Of a DNA stretch of 28,907 bases, positions 1-14,555 are shown in pieces (position 1 is the stretch's first letter; every line of letters begins with the position of its first letter). The notes under the pieces are model-generated. The model saw nothing but the letters and a program-made list of their open reading frames with translations. It was not told where the DNA came from and searched no databases. The DNA is from Armadillidium nasatum (Eukaryota; Arthropoda; Malacostraca; Isopoda; Armadillidiidae). The stretch lies in the NCBI GenBank assembly GCA_009176605.1, contig SEYY01008485.1, positions 1 through 28,907 of the forward strand, written 5' to 3'. The position numbers and the translations under genes were made by a program.

Positions 1-164
1 ACAATTTACAAGCCTTTTATACAAGGTACTATTCTGTATTTAAACGAGATAAAACTTTTCCAAAAATTGAAAGTTTCAAGTAAAAAAAATAAATTTATAG
101 TTAAATAAATCAAATAACACCCATCAGGCACCTGGCTATATTTTTAAACATACAAACTGTCTAC
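1..164. other. Unique left flank outside the duplication
   Basis: AT-rich sequence with no recognisable gene. It does not match the sequence preceding 16300, whereas similarity between the copies begins abruptly at the shared string ATTACTATAATAATG (165 and 16300). This marks the left edge of the duplicated segment. Confidence 0.6.
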
Positions 165-2224
165 ATTACTATAATAATGTTAAGTAATGATCATATAACA
201 TTAACAGAATTTTAAAATTTAGTTGTACCGATATTGAAATAGTGAACGAAGATATCAAAATTCTGTGCCATTCGAAAATACTTAATGAGATACCTGCAGT
301 GGAACAACAGTTGAGGGAAATATGCTTTAAGCTTCTGTGGATATTATAACAAACAAAACAAAAACAAAACAAAAATTCCTAATTTCAACAAGCTAAATTT
401 TGCTGGCATTTGCTACTTGTTACATACATGGTGTTCTTTTAAATTTGGATTCAATGCATTAAATTTTCGCTTTCGACTTTCAGAAATATAGGTAAGGGTC
501 GAAGTTGACTTTGAACACGATCCGAACCTATACAGTGCCTCCTATCTTTTTAAGTGGTCCAATTTTAAATAATGAGGTATTGCAGATATCGGAAATAAGA
601 TTCATACCGTAGACTGACTTTAATTCATACCGACACCGTTGACATGACTTTAATCAAGTATTTACTTTAAAATATATAATCTTTACAATCTTATAGCACA
701 GAAATTGTCTGAAAGGGTAAAAGAAAAAAATGGGAAAGAAAAAACATTTTTGAACTTTTACACAATTTACAAAAATTTTGCAATGGTACAGGCTTCCATT
801 AGAATTTCAAGTGATTTGTTTATTTATCAATGAATTATTATCATCTTTTAAATATAATGATATATTCAAATTTTATGTTATCAAACAAAATATAGAGAGA
901 AAATTACAACATACAGAGTTGATATAAAGATCTAAGAATTTCAAGCAAAGAAAAGAAACAAAAAGATCTTGAAATCAGAGTAGGATTCCCGTTACAGCAA
1001 ATTATTTAGCCATACTATATAAATCCAAATTAGTTTAAGGTTGGTAAATCAAAAATATTAATATGGTAAAAATGATTAATAATTTTATGATTGTAAATAA
1101 AATAACCCTATCTCTATTTGTAATATAAAAAGCATTGAAATTGTGAAATGCATTAATAAATTATAGTCTCTTGCATTATCAAATAATGGTAGTTTTCCAG
1201 TGAGAGTCCCTATTATTACTTAACCTAACAAAAATAGATATTTTATGAACTCCAAAGATTAGAGATGATGACTAATAGAACATCTCACTTTAGCAACTGT
1301 AGTATTTCAGGAAAACATTTTTTTTATGAATAAGATGATTCTACTTACCATTGATATGTGACCAGGAAACTAGCTACAATCAAACAAACCCACACATACC
1401 TTGATTGTTTATTAATAGAAAAAATTTAAAGATCGTAAAAAATATAGCAATAATTGATTACTAAAATGAATAATTATGTATGTAATTATTTGTTATACCT
1501 TATTTACAATAAGGTTTGAAGAATATCACAGTCAGTGAATAATAAATTAATGAGAATGGATTATCAATACATATAAATATACTGAAAGCTCCAATACAAA
1601 GTCAAAGATTATACAAAATGGTTGAAAAGAGATTACCAACACATGTGAATATACTGATAGCACTATACAGGCATTTAAATTTAAATAAGTTGTATTGATA
1701 TTGACAACTGACGTTGCTCCAAGACAGTATAATAGAAATGAACACAGTAATATCTTAGCTGATTCCAGAAGCTGGAGAAATTTAGTGTGCCCTTAAAGAA
1801 AAATCAGAATCCATTACAAAATGGTTGGATTAATGATACAAACACATGATTAACAATAACAGTTTCAAGATTCCAACTCTTTCTTCTGTTTCTATACTTA
1901 CCTTAAAAAATACAACTTCCAATGGCCTAATACAATTTCCTTTGGTATGAATACTTCAATATATCTTCTTAGGTTAGAATACTTTTAATTTAAATAAAAT
2001 TCAACAAAATATATATAAAGTTTTAATTCAAAATATTTTTAAAAAATGATCAATATAGGCGCTACAATGCAACCTGTGGAAAGAAAAAGATTTTCAGGAA
2101 AAAAATGATAAATACACAGTCAAGCACACTTAACCATGTACTTACTCAGGGTGGAGCAATGTTTCACCCTTACACTTAACCACCAACAATCCAGATTGAA
2201 TCCTTACTTTTTTTTTTTTTTTTT
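165..2224. other. Non-coding part of copy A
   Basis: About 2 kb of AT-rich DNA with no convincing protein domain on either strand. Two related units lie near 1555-1690 (compare GGATTATCAATACATATAAA near 1558 with GATTACCAACACATGTGAAT near 1631), which suggests an old internal duplication of roughly 75 bp. One possible short exon is listed separately. A run of about 20 T's near 2209-2229 ends the stretch and is much shorter in copy B. Confidence 0.5.
294..334 (-). other. Possible short exon (copy A)
   Basis: On the minus strand a T-rich tract ending ATCCACAG is followed by 41 nt and then CTGCAG|GTATCT, so both an acceptor-like and a donor-like signal are present. Both are retained in copy B. 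One frame reads KLKAYFPQLLFHC and would continue open past the donor to a stop near 205. Copy differences downstream include both silent and replacement changes. I recognise no family, and short exon-like patterns arise by chance in AT-rich DNA. Confidence 0.15.
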
Positions 2225-3560
2225 TTTTATCTCCTCTGGTGTGCAAAGGTCATGACAAGAATTGGAGGGATGTCAGAATCATAGCAGGTTAATGGCTGAC
2301 ATGTCTTGATACACGGCGTTTGAAGATATGTAAGTCAAAGGTAGTTAGGAAAACAGATAAAGGGAGTGTTTTCCAGATTTTGCCAGTAAGGTACATGTAA
2401 GATTGAGCATAGTGGTTAAGTTTGGCGTCAGAGAGTTGGATAGAGAAAGGATGAGACTATATAGAGACCTTTTAAATGGAGGAGGTATGTGATGAGAGTT
2501 TAGAAAGAAGTGTACATTGTAATATAGATAGTATAGAGAGAGTGACGGAACAATTCAACAGGCAGAAAGAAACTGGAGAGAATTAATGAAAGCAGGAGAG
2601 TTGACAAGACGAAAAGCCTAGACCAACCTTTTCATGGAGAGCTGTATGAGTGAAGCCACCCCAGATGTGAGGCGTACTCCATACAGGGGCGAACAACACC
2701 CTTATAGAGCAAACACTGGGGTGGCGAGAAGAAATTACAGGCACCTCAGAATACCAAACTCTTAGAAGCTTGCTTAGAAAAAGAAGTAATGTGCTCTTTC
2801 CAAAATAGATCACAAGAAAAAAAAAATGAATATTAAGGACAGGACGAGGTTTGAGTTGTGAGGAAGGTTGTGTCAAGTAGAGATGGAGAAACTGAGTTTC
2901 TGAAACATTGAAGGTCATGTTTTCTCTGCCTCTTTGAAACTGTTCCAAGGCCACCTTTCTTGTGGCAATTAACTGCTGTTGGGAGGGGGGTTTTTCAAAG
3001 TGAAAGGAATAATGAAAAGTGGATAGGTGATTAAGTAATAGAGAGGAAGTCATTAATGAAAAATAAAAAGACTTGACGATAGGACAGATTACTGAGAACA
3101 CTGCTTTTTGTATTTAAATTAAGGACGGTGGCTGTCAACAACAGCTGCTATAGAACGCCAAGAAAGGAAATCAAAGAGAAGGATAGATTTCAAAAGAGGG
3201 AAGTTTGGAAATTAATGTTTCTTAGTGTTAAGCTGAGAGAACAGAAATGATATCTTTAGAAGAGATTACAATATTAGGCATTTATAAATGAGTTTTTGGA
3301 GGAGTTTAAATAGGAGGAATAGCTCCAGAATTGTCTAAGGAAGAGTTAGAGGTAAAAGTTTGAGTGAAGAAATCAGCTTTAGCAGAAGGTAAAATGGCAT
3401 TCGTGTCATCAGAAGATACTAGAAGAGGGAAAAAGGAAGAAGCAAAGGTAGAGTTGATATTTTTTGCAAAGAGCCAGAAAGGCGAGAGAAAGAGGAACCA
3501 GAAAAATTATTGCATTTGTGGTAGAGAAAAGTTTTTGGAGTCACAAAGTATAGATTGTGG
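2225..3560 (-). mobile_element. Decayed jockey-type LINE ORF2 fragment (copy A)
   Basis: The minus strand encodes, in several shifted frames, the reverse-transcriptase half of a non-LTR retrotransposon ORF2. Reading from 3560 downward: pre-RT text with DNSGAIPPI and MPNIVISSKDI; FLSWRSIAAVVDS (about 3157-3134) from the RT palm region; a residual VPQGSVL-like block; TFNVSETQFLHL inside the open frame 3101-2583; IWGGFTHTALHE near 2650, matching the conserved WGG block; and a tail (FNLTTMLNLT / KRRVSRHVSH, near 2300-2400) matching the usual LWNSLP...FKRRV end. Many stops and frameshifts are present, and the YADD segment seems deleted, so it is inactive. The family assignment is from remembered jockey/CR1-like ORF2 consensus features and was not searched. 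Confidence 0.75.
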
Positions 3561-4689
<1,129 letters not shown>

Positions 4690-5345
4690 GGTATTAGAGT
4701 ATTATATAGGAATTTAGTAGAACATGCATGAGAGTAAACAGAATTTAGATTGAGTTTTTCATGTAAATAATGGTCTAAGATAGGGTTGTGTAATGTCTCT
4801 GGGGTTATTTAATTTATTCATTGACAAAGTAGTGAGAAAGATGGAAGGGTAAGGAAAGGAGTGAGAATGAGGGAGCAACATGGTATGTGGGATGCAAATG
4901 TGTTGATGTACAAGTATGCAGATGATTATGTACTTTTGGATGAGACACAGGAGAATGTGAAAGTATTGGTGGATGAGTTTGTAAAGGGTTGTGATGATTG
5001 GGCTTTAAGAGTTTATGCGGGTAAGAGTAAATTATTGTGGATGAAAAATAGGAAGGGGAACAGAGGGGTGTATATGAGGGAGATAACTTACAGATTACGG
5101 TAAGTAGGAAGAAATTGGAAAGAGTTACTTTATGTTCTGGGGGTGATTATTGGAGAGGGAGACGTTAGTATTGGTGATGAAGTTGGGCATAGAATAAGAA
5201 AAGGGAAGGTGTTGGATGGTTTGAGAGATATTTGAAGTAGAGGAAGGCTACCAAGGGAGGTAAAGGTGTAAATGTTTGAGGGATATTGTGAAATGGTGGT
5301 TATATTTGGGAGCAAAGTATGGAGGTTGAATGCGAGTATGGATTG
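4690..5345 (+). mobile_element. Non-LTR retrotransposon reverse-transcriptase fragment (copy A)
   Basis: The plus strand carries a decayed RT. In order: [13 protein letters not shown] just after the TA tract; R-stop-GCVMSLGLFNLFID (4779-4831), where the usual RQGC glutamine codon is now TAG; MYKYADDYVLLDE with the YADD catalytic box (about 4906-4942); LRVYAGKSKLLW; VLGVIIGEGDVSIGDEVGHR (about 5133-5193); and GSKVWRLNASMD at the end (about 5309-5344). This order matches the RT fingers, palm and thumb of a LINE ORF2. Copy A has a 1-nt deletion near 4843 relative to copy B that breaks the frame after VVRK, and both copies have stops near 5232 and 5270. It is non-functional and its exact clade is unassigned. 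Confidence 0.8.
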
Positions 5346-6720
<1,375 letters not shown>

Positions 6721-7186
6721 CCACCTACATCACAAGAGGGACCAACCAGGGCTGGAGTCTCCCATATTTTGGCCAGGGCTGGGACCATAGTTCTGGACAG
6801 GGTTGCCTAAAATTTGAAAAGAGATCAAAAGCACTGAAATTTTAAGTTAAGAAAATTAGATATAAATTTAATTGAGGTTTATTTAATTATAAGGAAGGAG
6901 TAAAATAGCCAACATTCACTTAAAATATTGATTATATGCATTTTCACAGAAAAAAATTCAGAAAATTACAGATTTTGTATAATAAAATTTTTAAAAAAGT
7001 ACAAAAATTTTTACATTTTTTTTCTGATTCACAATAGTGATTCAACAGGTTTAACTTAGGTAAAGCCATAAGTAAAGTTTGAAAAAATGTAAGATATAAA
7101 AATTTATCATATCATATCATTGCTATTTTATTGTTGTGTATCAAACTTGTATCATTTAACTACATTATTTCAAAATTATGATTTTG
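6721..7186. other. Non-coding stretch upstream of the BED exon
   Basis: A less AT-rich patch (about 6735-6810) contains two CCAGGGCTGG-like strings and CAGGGTTGCC at 6799, which resembles some hAT transposon termini. I could not pair it with a 3' end. The remainder is AT-rich and intron-like. Confidence 0.4.
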
Positions 7187-7199
7187 TTTATACTTTCAG
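7187..7199 (+). promoter_or_regulatory. 3' splice acceptor of the BED exon (copy A)
   Basis: TTTATACTTTCAG is a good acceptor placed 5 nt before the most likely ATG (7205). The same sequence is retained in copy B. The in-frame upstream ATG at 7178 would fall inside this intron-like sequence, so I prefer the later start. Confidence 0.5.
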
Positions 7200-7204
7200 T
7201 CAAT

Positions 7205-7450
7205 ATGGCTAAAAGATCAGCTTCAGCAGTATGGGAGTACTTTACAATGTTTCAGGATAGGCTTGAAATACCTAAATGTAACATCTGCAGTCAGGAAATT
7301 AGAAGAGGATCTCCAGGTGCCCCAAGTACAATTTTTTCAATCAAATCCTTATGGGGACATCTAAAATCAAAACACAAAGATGAACATTCACTAGCAGAAA
7401 AGAAGCGGTCAAAAGAAACAGTAAAGAAAAAGAAAATATTGAAAAAATGA
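7205..7450 (+). CDS. BED-type zinc-finger exon/protein (copy A, open)
   Basis: The 81-residue frame starts MAKRSASAVWEYF and carries a complete BED zinc finger: W10 and F13 of the N-terminal aromatic pair, C25-x2-C28 (KCNIC), the S41-T42-I segment, L49-W50, then H52-x4-H57. A lysine-rich tail of about 24 residues follows and ends at TGA 7448-7450. BED fingers bind DNA and occur at the N terminus of hAT transposases and in host proteins derived from them (ZBED, BEAF-32/DREF-type). No hAT catalytic or dimerisation domain follows within the unit, so this is a single-domain exon, a truncated transposase remnant, or one exon of a larger spliced gene. A GTAAAG at 7425 is a possible donor at codon phase 0. 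Expression is unknown. Confidence 0.7.
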   Translation: MAKRSASAVWEYFTMFQDRLEIPKCNICSQEIRRGSPGAPSTIFSIKSLWGHLKSKHKDEHSLAEKKRSKETVKKKKILKK

Positions 7451-7980
7451 GAAAAATCTTAATTCTCTTATATTTTGTTTGAAAAAAATATTTTAGTATT
7501 TGTCCAACTGAGCTGTATTTATCTTAATACAGAAAGTATAACTTGTCACTATGTAAGTGTAAATTATAAATATTTATTTTAGATATATATACAGTATAAT
7601 TTTTACAAATTTCACTTATATCCTTAATATTTATCTTAATACAAAAGTATAACTTGTCCCTATGGAAGGTAGATAATAAATATTCATTTTAGATATACAT
7701 TATAATTTTTACAAAATTTTTTATCAACACTTATAGGTCACACGGGGCTGGGACATTTATTCCTCTATCATGTATTTTTATAGTATACATTAATATATTC
7801 AAATTTCTAAAATTATAAATTAATAAAGATGTCCAATTAAAGCCTCTTAAAATGATATATATTGATATGCAGTACATCAAAACTATATAATTATTTTTGT
7901 GATCAGCACATTGAAGATTAACCAGAATAGGGCATAAATGAATTTTTATACATTTTTTATTTTAAATATACCTTCTAAAC
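7451..7980. other. Non-coding stretch with a local duplication
   Basis: Two related blocks occur in series: TTATCTTAATACAGAAAGTA near 7518 and TTATCTTAATACAAAAGTA near 7631. Each is followed by a near-copy of AACTTGTC...TATG and an AATATT-T/C-ATTTTAGATATA string, giving an old tandem duplication with a period of about 112 bp. No coding frame is seen. Confidence 0.55.
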
Positions 7981-8358
7981 CAGTGTTTTCAACCTTTTAA
8001 TCCCGCAAACCCCCTTAAAAAAGCCAAAACAAAGTTAATACTCATGACCCTCTAATTACCTCTTATACCTGGCAGGTGAAAGATTCAAAAGTGCAATTGG
8101 GATATTTATCATACGATTGATTATAAAATTTTAAATATTCACGAAAAAATTTTTTATGAAAAGAAAACTAGTTTTAGCTCAATTTTTTAATATTCATTCA
8201 AAAAATGTTAAAGTAAGAAATTAGTGTTGTTTAATTTTTGTTTTCGTTTTAATGTAAGCAAAATTATGAAAGGATCTGAAAAGGTTTCCTTAAACATAGT
8301 TTTACCATGTGGTTTTACTTTTTTGGTGACCAACTGCGATCCCCCAGGTTGAGAAATG
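7981..8358. mobile_element. hAT-like non-autonomous element remnant (copy A)
   Basis: The left end reads CAGTGTTTTCAACCTTTTAA. The right end, reverse-complemented, reads CATTTCTCAACCTGGGGGAT, giving degenerate terminal inverted repeats of the CAGTG(G/T)TTCTCAACC type known from hAT-Charlie/MER-like elements. The internal 300 bp has no open frame of note. No clear 8-bp target duplication could be matched, as expected for an old insertion. The same element is present in copy B, so it predates the duplication. Confidence 0.5.
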
Positions 8359-8589
8359 TCTTAAGGTATACTAGTTCTTATCTTTTGACAATTCTTTGGG
8401 GGTAGGATCCAGAAACAGATTATCGCTAATTTTTGCAGAACTCTTAAATGTAATAAACTAAAGAATAAACTCTAAAAGAAATTTACACAGATCTATATAA
8501 TTATTTATTGACGTAACAAATATCTACATTTTACAACAGAGACAGCTTTACGTAATAGCCTCTACATGTTAGAACTTGTACGATTCTTA

Positions 8590-8728
8590 GGGATGTTGCA
8601 AAAGTTTCGATATATATCGATATAAATACTTTTTTACGATAGTATCGAAAAAATTTCGATGATATTTTCAAACCCGATATATCGATATATCGATATTTTA
8701 TCCTCAGTATCGAACCAACGATATTTTT
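8590..8728. repeat. CGATA/TATCGATA cluster (copy A)
   Basis: Within about 140 bp, CGATA or its complement occurs many times, including three perfect TATCGATA palindromes (one near 8615, two in 8675-8695). It is preceded by TTAGGGATGTTGCAAAAG, a possible transposon end. Copy B has one extra CGATATAT unit. TATCGATA is the DREF site and CGATA the BEAF-32 core in Drosophila; relevance here is inference only. Confidence 0.55.
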
Positions 8729-8797
8729 TTTTTACTTCTAGAAATTTTTAGTAGTTTTCTGCTGCTTTATAAAATAAAATTTAAGCAAAATTTGTAT

Positions 8798-9117
<320 letters not shown>

Positions 9118-9966
9118 TTCCTTTTTTTTTTTCTTTTAATATATAATTTTCCATTTTACTGCCGAAAGTACGTTGAGTCAAAAGATGTGTTATTCACAAA
9201 AAATGATTTTTTTGAATTTCTGTTAATTTACTTTCAAAAAAAATACTGAAAATTTTATAAAAAAAAAAAAAAATTTTTTTTTATTTTACTTTGGTCAATA
9301 TCATTCTTCTTATCAACAAACTCTGCAACCTCAGGAAGAAGATCTTAAAGCCTCATATCCAACAGCCTACCCTTCTGCTCTCTTCTCTTCTTTTTTCTTC
9401 TCTTTTCTGCTCTTCTCATCTCTTTTCTTCTGATCGACTTCCTTATGATGTTTCTGACTTTCTTCTTCCCATCTTCTTACAACCACATCCACTCTCGACG
9501 ACAGTCGAATCATATATACAGTATATTTAGTATTGAGAATCCTTATATTTTATATTTATTTAATGATTTTGAAGTATCTAAATCTCCCTAAAAGAATCTA
9601 TGATAAAATGGCAACACTTCATGTTTATCACTAGTTACACGCTTGAAAGCTAGGCGGTTGTTGACTTGCTATTAAAAACTATGTCGGTGTAAATCACTTT
9701 GGCAGTTATGTTTAACATATTTTTTAACTACATCGCCCATATTGACTTAAGAAAATCTTCCAGAACGTAATGTATTAACTATTTAAACTAATATAGCCTA
9801 ATTGTAGTTATATATTCTGTATAAACCTTTGGTAAGAGTTTTTATAAAGCTTTGTGAAAGAAGTTGGGGCCTAACTTGAGCTACTCTTCCCTCATACCTT
9901 TTAAAGCTTACTATTTGAATTAAATTGACTTTTGATTGCTTGGGTTGGGATGATTTGTTCCAACAG
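9118..9966. other. Non-coding stretch with a polypyrimidine tract
   Basis: No gene recognised. From about 9369 to 9480 the plus strand is strongly C/T-rich (CTCTTCTCTTC-type units), an H-DNA-prone composition. Just upstream, one frame reads QYHSSYQQTLQPQEEDLKAS (9296-9355), which looks protein-like but runs into the pyrimidine tract and lacks clear splice borders. The tract is conserved in copy B at about 27868-27980, with a shorter C/T stretch near 27907. Confidence 0.45.
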
Positions 9967-10008
9967 GTGGTGTAGAAGCAACCAAGGGATTTGTATTTAA
10001 ATTAAAGG
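9967..10008 (+). CDS. Putative 42-nt internal exon (copy A)
   Basis: TTTGTTCCAACAG precedes and AAAGG|GTAAGA follows, giving acceptor and donor signals 42 nt apart. Of three frames only one is open, reading [13 protein letters not shown] with two leading nucleotides completing a codon and one trailing G. That trailing G joins in phase with the candidate exon at 10285. The exon and about 120 bp upstream look identical in copy B. The end phases of the BED exon do not fit this exon directly, so an intervening exon or a different gene would be needed. Product unknown. Confidence 0.35.
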
Positions 10009-10187
<179 letters not shown>

Positions 10188-10280
10188 TTAATTATTATTT
10201 TTTAATTTTTAAATTTTAAATTAAAATTATAAAAATTCAAAATAAAAAATAAAAAAAATATATATTTTTTAAATTATTTT
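10188..10280. other. AT-only stretch that does not align between copies
   Basis: Composed almost only of A and T in irregular short runs. The equivalent stretch in copy B (28670-28760) has a different sequence although both flanks are near-identical. This is the pattern expected of poorly resolved consensus beside a long TA tract, or of very fast local turnover. Confidence 0.6.
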
Positions 10281-10284
10281 ACAG

Positions 10285-10346
10285 GTGAAACGAGTGGCTC
10301 GTCTTCAAATCAAGATGCAGAAACTATGGAAGCTTCTTTCAGTTAG
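10285..10346 (+). CDS. Putative terminal exon (copy A)
   Basis: ATTATTTTACAG precedes the exon. Spliced to the 42-nt exon, the frame reads GETSGSSSNQDAETMEASFS and ends at TAG 10344-10346. Beyond the stop the same frame goes on in similar acidic style (SDDAFDEDQLDNSA), so the TAG could be a nonsense change from CAG that is shared by both copies. A second frame (VKRVARLQIKMQKLW...) is also open across the region, which weakens the frame choice. The low-complexity acidic/serine composition suggests a disordered tail; no family recognised. Confidence 0.35.
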
Positions 10347-10427
10347 TCAGATGACGCCTTTGATGAAGACCAACTTGACAACAGTGCAACATTTTTTTTT
10401 TAATGAGAGAAAATTTTTAATCTTTTA

Positions 10428-10433
10428 AATAAA
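10428..10433 (+). terminator. Possible polyadenylation signal AATAAA
   Basis: AATAAA lies 82 nt after the TAG of the putative terminal exon and before an A-rich run. It fits a transcript 3' end but is weak evidence in DNA this AT-rich. Copy B is cut off just before this point. Confidence 0.25.
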
Positions 10434-10473
10434 AAGAAAGAAAAAAAAACTGTTTTATTTGTTCTTATATTAA

Positions 10474-13241
<2,768 letters not shown>

Positions 13242-13276
13242 TATTATTTATTATATTTTTTATATATTTTTTTTAT

Positions 13277-13484
<208 letters not shown>

Positions 13485-13559
13485 CAACTTATACATAATT
13501 ATGAAATAGTAAATGTGATAAAAATTGGTAACAATTTTATTGTAACAAAATATTTAAAT

Positions 13560-13586
13560 ATAAAAACTTTTAATTAAAATAAAATT

Positions 13587-13671
<85 letters not shown>

Positions 13672-13923
13672 TAAAATAAAATTTAAATTTAAATTTTTTA
13701 AAAATTAAAAAAATTTTAAAAAATTAAAAAAAAAAAAAAAAAAATAAAAAAAATTTAAAAATTTAAAAACATTTAAAATAAAATTTAAATTTAAATTCAA
13801 AATATTATTTAAATATATAAAATTGAAAGATGTAATTATTATCTTTTTACATCTAAAAAGAAAATAAAATAAAATTTTAAAAATTTAAAAAAATTTAAAA
13901 AAATTTAAAAATAAATTATTATT
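13560..13923. repeat. AT-only low-complexity block with a 71-nt poly(A) run
   Basis: Almost exclusively A and T in runs such as AAATTTAAAAA, including a 71-nt A homopolymer at 13594-13664. It abuts the 3' end of the TREX-like gene, whose terminal codons run into it. The irregular composition suggests low-quality consensus or decayed homopolymer and microsatellite sequence. Confidence 0.8.
13811..13839 (+). repeat. 29-bp direct repeat, first copy
   Basis: Starts AAATATATAAAATTGAAAG and is identical over 29 bp to 13924-13952, 113 bp downstream. The second copy overlaps the last codons of the TREX-like frame. The pair brackets an A/T-only insert, so it may be a local tandem duplication, a target-site duplication or an assembly stutter. 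Confidence 0.8.
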
Positions 13924-13952
13924 AAATATATAAAATTGAAAGATGTAATTAT
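13924..13952 (+). repeat. 29-bp direct repeat, second copy
   Basis: Identical to 13811-13839. It lies within the 3' end of the minus-strand TREX-like frame. Confidence 0.8.
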
Positions 13953-14145
13953 CATTTGATGAGAGAAAGTCTTTCGGGTTTTCCATTTTGGTATTACAGA
14001 TCGAAAAGGAGAACAATTGCTGTCAGCCCATGAAACAAAATCCTCCCCATGATATGCGCAAATTCGCAACAATGCCTCTGCGTCAAATTCTGCCCTATGA
14101 GCCAAATATTTTTGCCCATATATTCTATAATAAATATGAGGCTGC

Positions 14146-14308
14146 CTAAATGGCATCTTTTTAATATCAGGGAAAGGAAGGGGTTTGTTGATTTAGGAAA
14201 TAAAGCTTTTCTTAACTCGAGATCCGTTGTCATTGTGGACATTAGCATTTTCAGACAGATGTTTCTTAGGAGAGGGTGTATTTACTGGAGGAGGTAAACC
14301 ATTTTTAC
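14146..14308 (-). other. Candidate 163-nt intron in the TREX-like gene
   Basis: GTAAAAAT at the 5' end (minus strand, 14308) and CCATTTAG at the 3' end (14146) would join TCG-TG to G-CAG in frame with the Exo III block, removing the frame shift and the in-frame TAA. Against this, the acceptor lacks a strong pyrimidine tract, and the removed sequence reads as protein-like in one frame (SPPPPRGKNGLPPPVNT). A transcript would decide. Confidence 0.3.
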
Positions 14309-14507
14309 CACGAGGAGGTGGCGGACTGTTTTTCGAGTCCTCTATTCTTTATCCTTGGTGGAGTTTGAAAATCTTTAATTTTCTTGGAGCTATCTAATTT
14401 TAACTTTTTTTTGGGAGTTTGGAAATTATACTGAGGATGGATATTAAATGTTGTATCTGTTGAACATGATGGAATGGCTTCAGTTTCTTCTAGTTTTGAA
14501 GGTGAAT

Positions 14508-14555
14508 GTCCATTTTCTATTACATGGGAAAGTCCATTTTCTATTACATGGGAAT
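14508..14555 (-). repeat. 24-nt in-frame tandem repeat in the TREX insert
   Basis: Two 24-nt units (14508-14531 and 14532-14555) differ at a single position and encode two SHVIENG-type octapeptides in series. They lie in the low-complexity insert between Exo II and Exo III, so they do not touch catalytic motifs. Confidence 0.9.

Noticed and set aside
6799..7450. A complete hAT transposon starting at CAGGGTTGCC and containing the BED exon
   Set aside because: No matching 3' inverted terminus, no 8-bp target duplication and no catalytic domain could be found.
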